Source of the DNA: Xanthobacteraceae bacterium
GTDB taxonomy: Bacteria; Pseudomonadota; Alphaproteobacteria; Rhizobiales; Xanthobacteraceae
Length of the DNA: 22,636 nucleotides
Direction of reading: 5' to 3'
NCBI GenBank assembly: GCA_019746355.1
Contig: JAIESC010000194.1
Coordinates: 1-22,636 of the forward strand
Part shown: piece by piece, positions 8,048-15,523 of the stretch
Position numbering within the stretch: position 1 is the first letter of the stretch
Layout of the letters: each line of letters starts with the position of its first letter
Notes under the pieces: model-generated
What the model saw: only the letters and a program-made list of their open reading frames with translations
The model's database searches: none
Told to the model about the DNA's origin: nothing
Position numbers and translations under genes: made by a program

Positions 8048-9139
8048 ATGCTCAAGTGGAAGGGCCGCGGCCTTGCGGCCTCCTGCAACTGTTGCATCGA
8101 GCCGCTTGCCGCGACCGGCGTGAGTCGCCGGCGGTTCGTCGCAGGCGCGATCGCAGCCGGCGCCGCCGCCGCCTCGGGCTTCGCGCCCAAGGTCTTCGCC
8201 CAGGCCAAGCCGCACCGCATCGACGTGCACTGCCACATCGTGCCGCCGACCTGGTTTGCGGCGATGGAGGTGATCGGCCGCAGCGACTTCCCGCTGAAGA
8301 ACTGGTCGGTGCAGAAACTTCTTGAGGACATGGACAAGGGCGGTGTGGCGACCTCGATGACCTCGCCGACCACGCCGCAGGTCACCCCGCTCGGCAAGGA
8401 CGTGGCGGTGAAGGTCGCCCGCGAGGCGAACGAGTTCGCCAAGAAGATGGAGGCCGACCATCCGGGCCGGTTCGGCGTCTGGGCGACGCTGCCGCTGCCG
8501 CATATCGATGAGAGCCTGAAGGAAATCGCCTACGCCTTCGACACGCTGAAGGTGGATGGCGTCGGCTGCATGACGAGCTACGGCGACAAATGGCTCGGGC
8601 ACGCGATGTTCGCGCCGGTCTGGGAGGAGCTGAACCGTCGCAAAGCCACGGTCTACACCCATCCGACTTCGGCCAACTGCTGCGCAAATCTTGTGCAGGG
8701 CGTGCCGGACTACGTGATCGAATTCGGCTCCGATACGACGCGCACCATCGCCAGCCTGATCCTCAGCGGCACCTCGCAGAAATACAGGGACATCAACTGG
8801 ATCTGGTCGCACGGCGGCGGCGCGCTCACGGCGTTCGCCGAGCGGTTCCAGTGGCAGCTCGTCAACACGCCGCCGTATCGCGGCAAGATCACGCTCGAGC
8901 AGATGAACGGCGAGCTCAAGCGCTTCTATTACGACACCGCGGCGATTTCCGGCGGGGTGACGCTCGGCGCGCTCAACGAGCTCGTGACGTCGTCGCAGAT
9001 CGTCTACGGCACGGACTTCCCGTACCGCACGGCGGCAGACCACACCAAGGGCGTGACCGCCTTCTTCAAGGGCGACGATCTCAAGAAGGTCGACCGCGAA
9101 AATGCGTTGAAGCTGGTGCCGCGCCTCAGGAGCGCCTGA
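8048..9139 (+). CDS. Tat-exported amidohydrolase-2 family protein, copy 3
   Basis: This 363-residue protein is closest to copy 2. It shares the N-terminal segment with SCNCC (C13, C15, C16), the phrase EPLAATGVSRR, and most of the barrel. Metal and catalytic residues are H61 and H63 (HCH), H205 (THP), H255 (SHGGG) and D323 (GTDFP). The Tat motif is VSRRRF at 25-30. The start at 8048 was chosen over an ATG-type codon 45 nt upstream because GGGAGG lies just before it and because the resulting N-terminus matches copy 2 residue by residue. A 90-bp gap separates it from copy 2, so it may have its own promoter. A strong stem-loop follows at 9171-9200, marking the likely end of the operon. Confidence 0.9.
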   Translation: MLKWKGRGLAASCNCCIEPLAATGVSRRRFVAGAIAAGAAAASGFAPKVFAQAKPHRIDVHCHIVPPTWFAAMEVIGRSDFPLKNWSVQKLLEDMDKGGVATSMTSPTTPQVTPLGKDVAVKVAREANEFAKKMEADHPGRFGVWATLPLPHIDESLKEIAYAFDTLKVDGVGCMTSYGDKWLGHAMFAPVWEELNRRKATVYTHPTSANCCANLVQGVPDYVIEFGSDTTRTIASLILSGTSQKYRDINWIWSHGGGALTAFAERFQWQLVNTPPYRGKITLEQMNGELKRFYYDTAAISGGVTLGALNELVTSSQIVYGTDFPYRTAADHTKGVTAFFKGDDLKKVDRENALKLVPRLRSA

Positions 9140-9170
9140 CCGGGCGTCCGGCTGGTTGAAAGGTTCGGTG

Positions 9171-9200
9171 CACAACGGCGGCCTTGCGGCCGCCGTTGTG
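9171..9200 (+). terminator. Stem-loop after the amidohydrolase operon
   Basis: A perfect 13-bp stem (CACAACGGCGGCC paired with GGCCGCCGTTGTG) surrounds a TTGC loop, 31 bp after the stop codon of the third amidohydrolase. It is followed by TTCG rather than a run of T, so it is a strong hairpin without a classic U-tract. It most likely ends or stabilises the upstream transcript before the cyclase gene. Confidence 0.7.
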
Positions 9201-9297
9201 TTCGAAGCAATGCCGATCGAAATCTTAAGTGCTGGAACGGCAAATCCTTAACCGCTAGGTTCTACAAGGCGATTCGGGCAATCGGCGGTCGGAATCC

Positions 9298-10599
9298 ATG
9301 CCGGAACTGCACAATCTGGCGCTGCTTGCGGGCGACGCGCTGATCTATTTCGCGGCCCTCGCGGGGCTGTTCCGGCTTCGCCATCGCCTCGGCATCGGCG
9401 CCTTCTTCTGTGCGCTCGGCGTGATGCACTTCATCGAGACCTATCTCGCCAGCATCTTTTACATCACCTTGCCTGCTGGCATCGTCACCTCGCCCGGCTC
9501 GAGCGTGCTGTTCACCGGCAAGCTGATGCTGCTGCTGCTGGTCTACATCCGCGAGGACGCCAAGGTCGTGCGCCAGCCGATCTATGGCCTCTTGATCGGC
9601 AACGTGCTGATGGTGCTGCTCGCGTCGCAGATGCGACACCATACGCTGGCCCAGATCAGCCCGGGCGCGGCTGCGGCGGATTTGCCCTTCATCGACCAGA
9701 TGGGCGCGCTGATGGTCTGGGGCACGGCGGTTCTGTTCGTCGACTGCATCCTCATCGTCATTCTCTACGAGCACTCGCGCGCCTGGCTCAAGGATCGCGT
9801 GTTGCCGCGGCTTGCGTTCGCCGGCGGCGTGGTGCTGACCTTCGATCAGGTGGCGTTCTACTGCGGGCTGAATCTGCTCACCGGCGCGCCGGTGTCGGTG
9901 CTGATCGGCGGCTGGGTCGCGAAGATGGGGGCGGTTGCGATCTATAGCGTGCTGGTGGGCTGCTATCTGCGCTTTGCCGAGCGTCCGATCGGCCGGCAAC
10001 GGAAGGAGACCCGCGTCGCCGACGTCTTCGACATGCTCACCTACCGCGAGCGCTACGAGGATCTTCTCGCACGCACCGGGCGCGACGCGCTGACTGGCGC
10101 GTACGACCGCGGCAGGCTCGAGACGGCCGGCCGCCAGAGCATCGCCGCGGCAGGGGAGGCCGCACGGCCGGTGAGCCTGATCTTGATCGACATCGACAAC
10201 TTCAAGACCTTCAACGACCGGCTCGGCCACGCCGCGGGCGATACCGTCATCCGCGGCATCGCAAAGGAAATCATGGCCGCCGTGCGCGCCTCCGACACCG
10301 TGTTCCGGTTCGGCGGCGACGAGTTCGTCGTGATCTGCGAGGATGTGACGGCCGAATCCGCCGTGGCGCTCGGCGAGCGCGTTCGCCGCGAGATCGCCAC
10401 CAATGTCGAAAGCGACGGCTCCCGCGTCACCGTCAGCATTGGCGTGGCGACCACCGCCGGCGATGTGGTGGACTACGACTCGTTGTTTCAGTTCGCTGAT
10501 CGCTGCCTCTATCAGGCCAAGGCTGCAGGCCGCAATTGCACGATCGGTGGCAGCACCGCGGCGGGCGACGCGCCGGTCCGGCTGGTCTATTCGGTCTGA
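9298..10599 (+). CDS. Membrane diguanylate cyclase (GGDEF) with multi-helix N-terminal sensor
   Basis: This 433-residue protein should make cyclic-di-GMP from two GTP molecules at the inner membrane. The C-terminal GGDEF domain (about 258-418) has an intact GGDEF at 339-343, a metal-binding Asp near 298 (LILIDIDNFK) and an inhibitory I-site RASD at 330-333, five residues before GGDEF, implying product inhibition. Residues 1-225 form about six or seven hydrophobic segments. A stretch at about 60-105 (SPGSSVLFTGKLMLLLLVYIRED) recalls the VUT/YhhQ transporter family more than known MASE sensor domains; this resemblance is from memory. Its stop codon overlaps the 3' end of the opposite-strand EamA gene by 13 bp. 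The ATG at 9298 is used because the first helix follows it directly. Confidence 0.9.
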   Translation: MPELHNLALLAGDALIYFAALAGLFRLRHRLGIGAFFCALGVMHFIETYLASIFYITLPAGIVTSPGSSVLFTGKLMLLLLVYIREDAKVVRQPIYGLLIGNVLMVLLASQMRHHTLAQISPGAAAADLPFIDQMGALMVWGTAVLFVDCILIVILYEHSRAWLKDRVLPRLAFAGGVVLTFDQVAFYCGLNLLTGAPVSVLIGGWVAKMGAVAIYSVLVGCYLRFAERPIGRQRKETRVADVFDMLTYRERYEDLLARTGRDALTGAYDRGRLETAGRQSIAAAGEAARPVSLILIDIDNFKTFNDRLGHAAGDTVIRGIAKEIMAAVRASDTVFRFGGDEFVVICEDVTAESAVALGERVRREIATNVESDGSRVTVSIGVATTAGDVVDYDSLFQFADRCLYQAKAAGRNCTIGGSTAAGDAPVRLVYSV

Positions 10600-11519
10600 C
10601 CGGTACGCGGACGTCTCCTGCGCGATTCGTGCCATAGCAGGAAAAGCCCCGAGCCGACCACGATGACCGAGCCGACCAGAAGGCCGATGGTCGGCACGTC
10701 ACCCCACCACGCATAGCCAAGCATCATCGCCCAGACCAGCGATAGATACTGGAACGGCACGACCGCGGAGGTCGGCGCAAGATGGATCGCCCGCGTCCAC
10801 CAGTATTGGCCGAGCATGTTGGTCGCGCCGTTGGCGATGATCAGCGGTGCGTCGGCCCACACCGGCATCTTGAACTGCAACGGCAAGGTCATCCCATAGA
10901 AAGCTGTCAGCAGCGTGAGTTGCCAAATCGTCAGCGTCTTGGCCGACTCGGTCGAGGTCATGCCGCGCACGCCCGCGGTCACGGTGCCGAACAGCACGGC
11001 GTTGCCGAGCGCAAACAGCGCGCCCATCTGGAAGGTGTCGGCACCGGGGTTGGTGATGATCACGACGCCGAGGAAGCCGATCAGCAGCACCGCCCAGCGC
11101 GTCGGCCCGACCGACTCCTTCAGGAAGATCGCCGAGGCCAGCGCTGCAAACAACGGCGCCGAGAAGTTGATGGCGGTCGCGCTTGCGAGCGGCATCATCG
11201 TGAACGCAATCAGCAGCAGGGTCTGCGACGTGAACTGCGACATGCTGCGCAGGATGTGCGCGCCCGGTCGCTTGGTGCGGAACACGGCAAAGCCGGCGGT
11301 CGGCAGCGCAAAGGCGGAAAACAGAATGAGCGATACGAAAACGCGGCTGAACAGCACTTCGCCGACCGGATAGGTCTCGGCCAAGAGCTTCGACGCGGCG
11401 CTGGAGAAGGAAAAGATCATGCCCGCAGCGACCATGTAGAAGATGGCGAGCGTTATCCGCTCCTGCCGTTGCGGCGGATCGGCAGGGGGCCGGGTGTCGG
11501 CGCTGTCGGGGACGGTCAC
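10587..11519 (-). CDS. EamA/DMT-superfamily transporter
   Basis: This 310-residue inner-membrane protein has ten hydrophobic helices in two halves (first at about 22-150, second at about 165-300), typical of EamA (drug/metabolite transporter) proteins of the S-adenosylmethionine-carrier-like or RhaT-like type. Family members export amino acids, nucleosides or other metabolites; the substrate here is unknown. A Pro-rich polar N-terminus precedes the first helix and an Arg-rich cytoplasmic tail ends the protein. The start used is a GTG at 11519; no ATG lies upstream in frame and the ribosome binding site is weak, so the exact start is uncertain. It diverges from the GST gene across about 200 bp. 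Confidence 0.88.
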   Translation of the reverse strand: MTVPDSADTRPPADPPQRQERITLAIFYMVAAGMIFSFSSAASKLLAETYPVGEVLFSRVFVSLILFSAFALPTAGFAVFRTKRPGAHILRSMSQFTSQTLLLIAFTMMPLASATAINFSAPLFAALASAIFLKESVGPTRWAVLLIGFLGVVIITNPGADTFQMGALFALGNAVLFGTVTAGVRGMTSTESAKTLTIWQLTLLTAFYGMTLPLQFKMPVWADAPLIIANGATNMLGQYWWTRAIHLAPTSAVVPFQYLSLVWAMMLGYAWWGDVPTIGLLVGSVIVVGSGLFLLWHESRRRRPRTGQTE

Positions 11520-11722
11520 GACGCGGGTGGGCTCGATTTCGGCGGGAGGTCGATGGTTAGCATGCCGGGCTTGCTGCGCGCAGCCGGAATATGAGCAGGG
11601 CAGGGGTGTGGCACGCGGACCCCCGGCGGGCGGTTCCGGTGCGGTCCCTGCCCACCGTCATTTTTCAGATGCCCGCGCGGACCTGCGCTAGAATCAGCGC
11701 TGTCCTGAAGCGGAGGCAGCCG

Positions 11723-12430
11723 ATGCGCTACGAGCTTTACTACTGGCCGGAAATTCAGGGGCGCGGCGAATTTGTCCGCCTGGCGCTGGAAGAGGCGGGG
11801 GCGAGCTATGTCGATGTCGCCCGCCGGCGTGGCTCCGGCGCCGATGCCATGAGCCGCATGATGGACGGCGGCAAGCGTCCGCCCTACGCGCCGCCGTTTC
11901 TGAAGGCCGGCAAGCTCGTGATCGCGCAGGTCGCGCTGATCCTGCACTATCTCGGACCGCGCCTGAAGCTCGTGCCGCGGAGCGAGGCCGACCGGCTGTG
12001 GGCGCATCAGCTTCAACTCACCATCACCGATCTGGTGAAGGAGATCCACGACACCCACCATCCGATTTCGTCGCAGCTTTACTACGAAGACCAGCGTCCG
12101 GCGGCCAAGCGCTACACCCGCGAGTTCTGGACGCACCGCATTCCGAAATTTCTCGGCTACTTCGAGAGCATGCTGGAGGAGAGCCGCGGTCCTTTCGTGT
12201 TCGGGCGCAAGCTCAGCTACGTCGATCTCAGCCTGTTCCAGATCGTCGAAGGGCTTCGCTACGCGTTTCCAAAGCGCATGAAGCGGTTCGAGAAGGAGAT
12301 CCCGCGGCTCGTTGCTTTGCGCGACCGCGTCGCCGGGCGCCCGCGGATCGCCGCCTATCTGCAGTCGGATCGCCGCATTCCATTCAACGAGTGGGGCATT
12401 TTCCGCGCCTACCGGGAGCTCGACGGCTAG
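11723..12430 (+). CDS. Glutathione S-transferase family protein
   Basis: The 235-residue cytoplasmic protein has a thioredoxin-like N-terminal domain beginning YELYYWPEIQGRGEFVRLAL (a Tyr-rich start with the sigma/pi-type GRGE pattern). The family's cis-proline loop appears near PPFLKAG, and an Ala-Gln in place of the usual Glu-Ser sits at IAQVALIL. The helical C-terminal domain spans about 90-220, with YVDLSLFQIVEGL matching the conserved GST N-capping region. Such enzymes conjugate glutathione to electrophiles or reduce peroxides; the substrate is unknown. The ATG at 11723 was chosen because GGAGG lies 6 nt upstream and because it starts the first beta strand; longer frames upstream do not fit the fold. 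The next frame downstream lacks a start codon. Confidence 0.9.
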   Translation: MRYELYYWPEIQGRGEFVRLALEEAGASYVDVARRRGSGADAMSRMMDGGKRPPYAPPFLKAGKLVIAQVALILHYLGPRLKLVPRSEADRLWAHQLQLTITDLVKEIHDTHHPISSQLYYEDQRPAAKRYTREFWTHRIPKFLGYFESMLEESRGPFVFGRKLSYVDLSLFQIVEGLRYAFPKRMKRFEKEIPRLVALRDRVAGRPRIAAYLQSDRRIPFNEWGIFRAYRELDG

Positions 12431-12431
12431 C

Positions 12432-12743
12432 CGGACGCGACAGGCCGAGCCGAAACCCGCTCAACAGCCGGAGAAAAAGCCCGACTGCGCCACCAATCAG
12501 TCGGGCTTCAAGCAGAACGGCGACCAGCCGGTTTATGAGGTCGCGCTCGAGAACTCCTGCGACATGCGCCGCAAATGCACGATCGATCTCTACGTGCTCG
12601 GCGCGCGCGGCCCCGCGCAAGGGCGCGGCACGCTGGTTCTCGGGCCTGCGGCCAACGGCCGGACCACCCGCAAGGTCTACGTCCTGAAGGTTAAGAGCGC
12701 GGGCGGCATGGCGAGCATGTCGCGGAAATGCGTGAAGATCTGA
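12432..12743 (+). pseudogene. 5'-truncated small cysteine-containing protein, probably a remnant
   Basis: An open frame begins right after the GST stop codon and encodes about 103 residues: a polar Pro/Glu/Lys linker, then a compact domain with four cysteines (PDC, NSC, RKC, SRKC) and Lys/Arg-rich strands, ending MSRKCVKI. It reads like the mature part of a secreted protein, but there is no start codon and no signal peptide between the GST stop and the domain. The first in-frame ATG lies inside the domain. The likely explanation is a deletion that removed the promoter, start and signal sequence and joined the rest to the GST gene end. Alternatively it could be translated from a non-standard start in the GST 3' end. 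I do not recognise the domain. Confidence 0.55.
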
Positions 12744-12907
12744 TCCCTCGGAACCCGCATTCCGCCTGAACTCCCGCCGTTCTTTGTGCGCGGTTGGCGA
12801 TTTAACCATTCGCCGAGGAAGCGGGTGCATTTGCGTGTCCGCAATCCTAGTTTCGAGGCAGCGTAAACGAGATGCGGCGCTTCGAGGGGGCAGGCGAGGG
12901 TTACATT

Positions 12908-13297
12908 ATGAAGGCGATCGGGTTTCTGCCGGCCGCTGTCGCGGCCGTTCTGGCGTTGCACGTCTCTGTCGCATCGAGCCAGGAGGTCTGCGTCAAGGAA
13001 TACACCGCATGCATGAACGCGTGCGGCCTGAAGCCGTCGAAGTCGATGCAGGACAATTGCTTCTCGGGTTGCGAAACCAAAAACGACATGTGCTCCGAGC
13101 GTGTATACGGCAAGCGCCCGTCGGGCGGCACCGTGGCCGCCACCCCGGCCCAGGCCAAGGATGCGATGGCGCAGAAGGAAGTGCCGCAGGCCCGCGACGA
13201 GCAGCCCGCCGCCGAGCAAGAGCCGGCGGCTGAAGAGAAGCCCGCGCCGGCCGAGCCGAAGAAGATTCCGCCGCAGCGCGTTCCGGTCCGCCGCTAA
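12908..13297 (+). CDS. Secreted six-cysteine protein with symmetric CX3C pair and Pro/Glu/Ala tail
   Basis: The protein has 129 residues. Residues 1-25 are a signal peptide (cleavage likely near ASSQ). The core at 28-62 holds six cysteines (C28, C35, C39, C51, C55, C62) spaced C-x6-C-x3-C-x11-C-x3-C-x6-C, a mirror-symmetric pattern. Twin CX3C motifs on two helices are the hallmark of helical hairpins held by disulfides (alpha-hairpinin, CHCH-like). The rest (70-129) is a flexible, Ala/Pro/Glu-rich tail ending in basic residues. The ATG at 12908 was chosen over one 36 nt upstream because the signal peptide starts there and GAGG lies before it. The function is unknown; a periplasmic or surface structural role is inference. 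It converges with the OsmC gene, 23 bp apart. Confidence 0.8.
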   Translation: MKAIGFLPAAVAAVLALHVSVASSQEVCVKEYTACMNACGLKPSKSMQDNCFSGCETKNDMCSERVYGKRPSGGTVAATPAQAKDAMAQKEVPQARDEQPAAEQEPAAEEKPAPAEPKKIPPQRVPVRR

Positions 13298-13320
13298 GCG
13301 CAAGCTGGCCTGAACTGACG

Positions 13321-13887
13321 TTACGCGACCGCCGCCGGCCGGGCGGCGGCCGTGACGTTGAGCGTCGTCTCGACCGCCACGGGATCGCGCAAGGTCGCGA
13401 TGCCGGGGCAGCCCTGCAACGCAAGCTGCTCGATCTCGCGGAGCTTCTCCGGCGGGGCGTCACTTTTTACGCTGATGGCGATGCTGACCTTCTGGAAGCC
13501 GGACGGCGGCGCATCCGGCATCATATGCCCGCGCACGTCGAAGTTCGTGCGCGCCACGGCTTCGAAGCTTTCGTAGTTCACGCCCATCTTCGCGGCATAG
13601 AACGCGAACACCGCGGCGTAGCAGCCGACCGCGCCGGACAGCAGGTATTCGAGCGGCGTCGGCGCGTCGGCCAGGCCGCCGACGTGCTTCGGCTCGCTGA
13701 TGATGAACTGCCGGCCGCTGTTGCGGGTGGTGACGCTCTCGTTGAGATTGCCGATCGAAGTCACGGTGACCTCGAGGCTCGACTGCGGCCCCTCGGGCGC
13801 GCGCTTGCCGGGATCGGCGCGGTAGCGCGCCTCGCGCGCGTCGGTGACGGATTTCAATTCCGGGAAACAGTCGCAGACAGCGGTCAT
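13321..13887 (-). CDS. OsmC/Ohr-family peroxiredoxin-like protein
   Basis: This 188-residue cytoplasmic protein has the OsmC fold. The two conserved cysteines are C89 (SGAVGCYAAVF, on the central helix) and C160 (LQGCPG), which in the family form the peroxide-reducing pair acting on organic hydroperoxides. The N-terminal extension of about 35 residues contains two more cysteines (C5 and C7), making it longer than the usual 140 residues. GGAGG precedes the ATG by 6 nt. It lies 38 bp behind the small membrane protein gene at 13926-14198, and the two probably form one transcript. The 3' end of the gene is very GC-rich and self-complementary. Confidence 0.9.
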   Translation of the reverse strand: MTAVCDCFPELKSVTDAREARYRADPGKRAPEGPQSSLEVTVTSIGNLNESVTTRNSGRQFIISEPKHVGGLADAPTPLEYLLSGAVGCYAAVFAFYAAKMGVNYESFEAVARTNFDVRGHMMPDAPPSGFQKVSIAISVKSDAPPEKLREIEQLALQGCPGIATLRDPVAVETTLNVTAAARPAAVA

Positions 13888-13925
13888 GGCGATCCTCCAG
13901 CGCGAGTTGGAGGGAAGTGTACGCC

Positions 13926-14198
13926 TTAGCCTGCCATCCGCCAGACCCACAGCACCACCAGCGCGCCGATCGCCGCGCCAAGAAGCTGCGGCCAGCCGGC
14001 ACCGAGCTTGAACATGATCGCCAGGTGATAGCCGATGAAGGAGCCGGCGACACCGACCAGCGCGCTGGTGAGATACTGCCGGCCGCCGGTGATCTTCCGG
14101 GCCAGCCAGCCGCGGCCGAGCAAGCGGTCGAACACCAGGCCGAGCACGGCACCGATGACAAGGACGATGAAGAACGTGGTGGTGGGGTCGAAGCGCAC
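13926..14198 (-). CDS. Small membrane protein resembling the transglycosylase-associated (GlsB/YeaQ/YmgE) family
   Basis: The 90-residue protein has three hydrophobic, Gly-rich helices (about 8-23, 41-60 and 68-88) with the loop LLGRGWLARKITGG between the first two. This small Gly-rich multi-helix layout resembles the transglycosylase-associated protein family, whose members are stress-induced inner-membrane proteins of uncertain role; the match is by appearance. The start chosen is a GTG at 14198, since the only longer frame runs through a palindromic repeat and codes for a non-membrane Arg-rich stretch. It precedes the OsmC gene on the same strand by 38 bp, suggesting a stress-related pair. 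Confidence 0.68.
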   Translation of the reverse strand: MRFDPTTTFFIVLVIGAVLGLVFDRLLGRGWLARKITGGRQYLTSALVGVAGSFIGYHLAIMFKLGAGWPQLLGAAIGALVVLWVWRMAG

Positions 14199-14266
14199 GG
14201 CCGCATCCCGGCGGGCGCCGCGCCGCCGAGCGTCGCGAGGAGCCGGCGCGGCCAACTTTACAAAGT

Positions 14267-14304
14267 GCTCGCGCTGGCCGCTCGCTTCGCGCGCCAGCGC
14301 GAGC
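14267..14304. repeat. Palindromic repeat, copy A
   Basis: A perfect 12-bp inverted repeat (GCTCGCGCTGGC and GCCAGCGCGAGC) encloses a 14-nt loop. The same arms and most of the loop (CGCTCGCT) recur in opposite orientation at 17639-17677. It lies between the end of the SET gene and the start of the small membrane protein gene, so it may also act as a terminator or mRNA-stabilising hairpin. Confidence 0.8.
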
Positions 14305-14384
14305 CGGGCCTCCTGCAATCGCTCGAACGAATGCGTTCGCTGACGATCGGCAGGAGAATGCGCGGAAGGAACTTTGGTTCCCGG

Positions 14385-14915
14385 TTACCGGCGGCGGGAT
14401 TTCGTTTTCGGCCGGGACTTGGGCTTGGCGCCGACCACGCCCGAGCGCTTGCGCAGCGGCTTTTTCCGCAGCAGCGCGCGCTTGACCTTGGCGCGGTATT
14501 TCATCTGCCGTTCGGCGCGGCGCTCCCGGCACTTGGGGCACTGGCAGCGCGACTTGCCGATGAACGCCGCGAAGTAGTCCTTGCCGTAGTCGACGGTGAT
14601 CTCATCGTCCGGCTTGATCTTCTTGCGGGCGATATAGACGATCTTGCCGCCGCGGCGCTCGATCGCCTCGACGTTCGGCCGGCAGGAGTGGTTGACGTAA
14701 CGGGCCGTATTCCAGCGCGAGGAGCCGTCGATGGTCCAGCGCGAATTGATCTCGAACATGTAGCGCGAGCCGCGCGCCTCGAGCCGGTCGGCGTCGGCGT
14801 TCGCAAGCTTCCGTCCGCGATACGTCACGACGTACTCGCGCTTGCGGTAAGGCTGCGTTGCGAACAGGCCCAGTCCCGTGCGGGAGCGGCCGATACGGTA
14901 TTTTCGTTCAGGCAC
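14385..14915 (-). CDS. SET-domain protein (putative lysine methyltransferase) with basic tail
   Basis: The 176-residue protein is nearly all SET domain. It begins with GRSRTGLGLFAT (9-20), the glycine-rich SAM-binding segment. It has the signature NHSCRPN at 75-81, the catalytic-tyrosine motif DYG at 109-111, and a post-SET cysteine cluster C124-x-C126-xx-C129, which with C78 could bind zinc as in eukaryotic enzymes. The tail (130-176) is extremely Lys/Arg-rich, suggesting nucleic-acid or ribosome binding. Family members methylate lysines using S-adenosylmethionine; bacterial targets are mostly unknown. The start is uncertain: GTG at 14915 sits just before the domain, while a TTG at 14978 would add 21 residues. 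Neither has a good ribosome binding site. It diverges from the GNAT gene. Confidence 0.85.
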   Translation of the reverse strand: MPERKYRIGRSRTGLGLFATQPYRKREYVVTYRGRKLANADADRLEARGSRYMFEINSRWTIDGSSRWNTARYVNHSCRPNVEAIERRGGKIVYIARKKIKPDDEITVDYGKDYFAAFIGKSRCQCPKCRERRAERQMKYRAKVKRALLRKKPLRKRSGVVGAKPKSRPKTKSRRR

Positions 14916-15013
14916 GGCGGTTGGATTTAGAGAAGGATTCGAAAAATCTCCAGCGCCTTTTTCGGGGGCGGTGGACAAGCTAAAAACCCGACATGCCGCC
15001 GGATGACAGGACG

Positions 15014-15523
15014 ATGACAGGCCACGCCGTGCCCTGGCGCGCGATGGCCACGGCCGATCTGCCGGCGGTGCATGCGCTGTCGATGCGCGTTCATCCCGGC
15101 TATCCGGAGCGCGCCGAGGTGCTGGCGGAGAAATTCCGGCTCTATCCGCGCGGCTGCTTCGTGCTGACGCCGGGGCAGGGAATCTGCGGCTACTGCTTCT
15201 CGCATCCGTGGACGCGCGGTACGGTGCCGGCGCTCGACGGCTTTCTCGAGGCGCTGCCGGGGGCGCCCACGACCTATTACGTGCACGACCTGACGATCGA
15301 CGAAACGGTGCGCGGGCAGGGGCAGGGCCGCGCCGTGGTGTCGCTGTTGCTGGAGGTAGCCCGGTCGGCCGGGCTCAATCATCTGTCGCTCGTGGCGGTG
15401 AACCGCCGCGGGCCGTTCTGGCAGGCGGCGGGGTTTGCCCGCAGCGCCGACGAGGCGCTGCAGGTCGCGGCACGAGCGAAGTACGACGCGGGTGCCGTGC
15501 ATATGGAGCGGCTGCTGCCTTAG
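15014..15523 (+). CDS. GNAT-family N-acetyltransferase
   Basis: This 169-residue cytoplasmic protein has a GNAT fold. The acetyl-CoA pyrophosphate-binding loop is RGQGQG at 100-105, preceded by the beta-4 strand YYVHDLTID and followed by the alpha-3 helix. NRRGPFWQAAGF at 130-141 matches motif B. The acceptor (amino acid, small amine or protein) cannot be read. An ATG at 14993 would add seven residues, but the ATG at 15014 has AGGA just upstream and is preferred. Its 3' end overlaps, on the opposite strand, the place where a barstar-like frame should have stopped. Confidence 0.88.
   Translation: MTGHAVPWRAMATADLPAVHALSMRVHPGYPERAEVLAEKFRLYPRGCFVLTPGQGICGYCFSHPWTRGTVPALDGFLEALPGAPTTYYVHDLTIDETVRGQGQGRAVVSLLLEVARSAGLNHLSLVAVNRRGPFWQAAGFARSADEALQVAARAKYDAGAVHMERLLP

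Noticed and set aside
10587..10599. 13-bp overlap of the convergent cyclase and EamA genes
   Set aside because: Short convergent 3' overlaps are common in compact genomes and need no special explanation.
5743..10635. Long minus-strand open frames (5743-7035, 6851-7639, 8012-9175, 9262-10635)
   Set aside because: Each is antisense to an amidohydrolase or the diguanylate cyclase, with shadow-type composition (Arg/His/Gln/Glu-rich) and no ribosome binding site.
13917..14930. Plus-strand open frame of 337 codons
   Set aside because: It is antisense to the SET and small membrane protein genes and passes through palindromic repeat A; no domain is visible.
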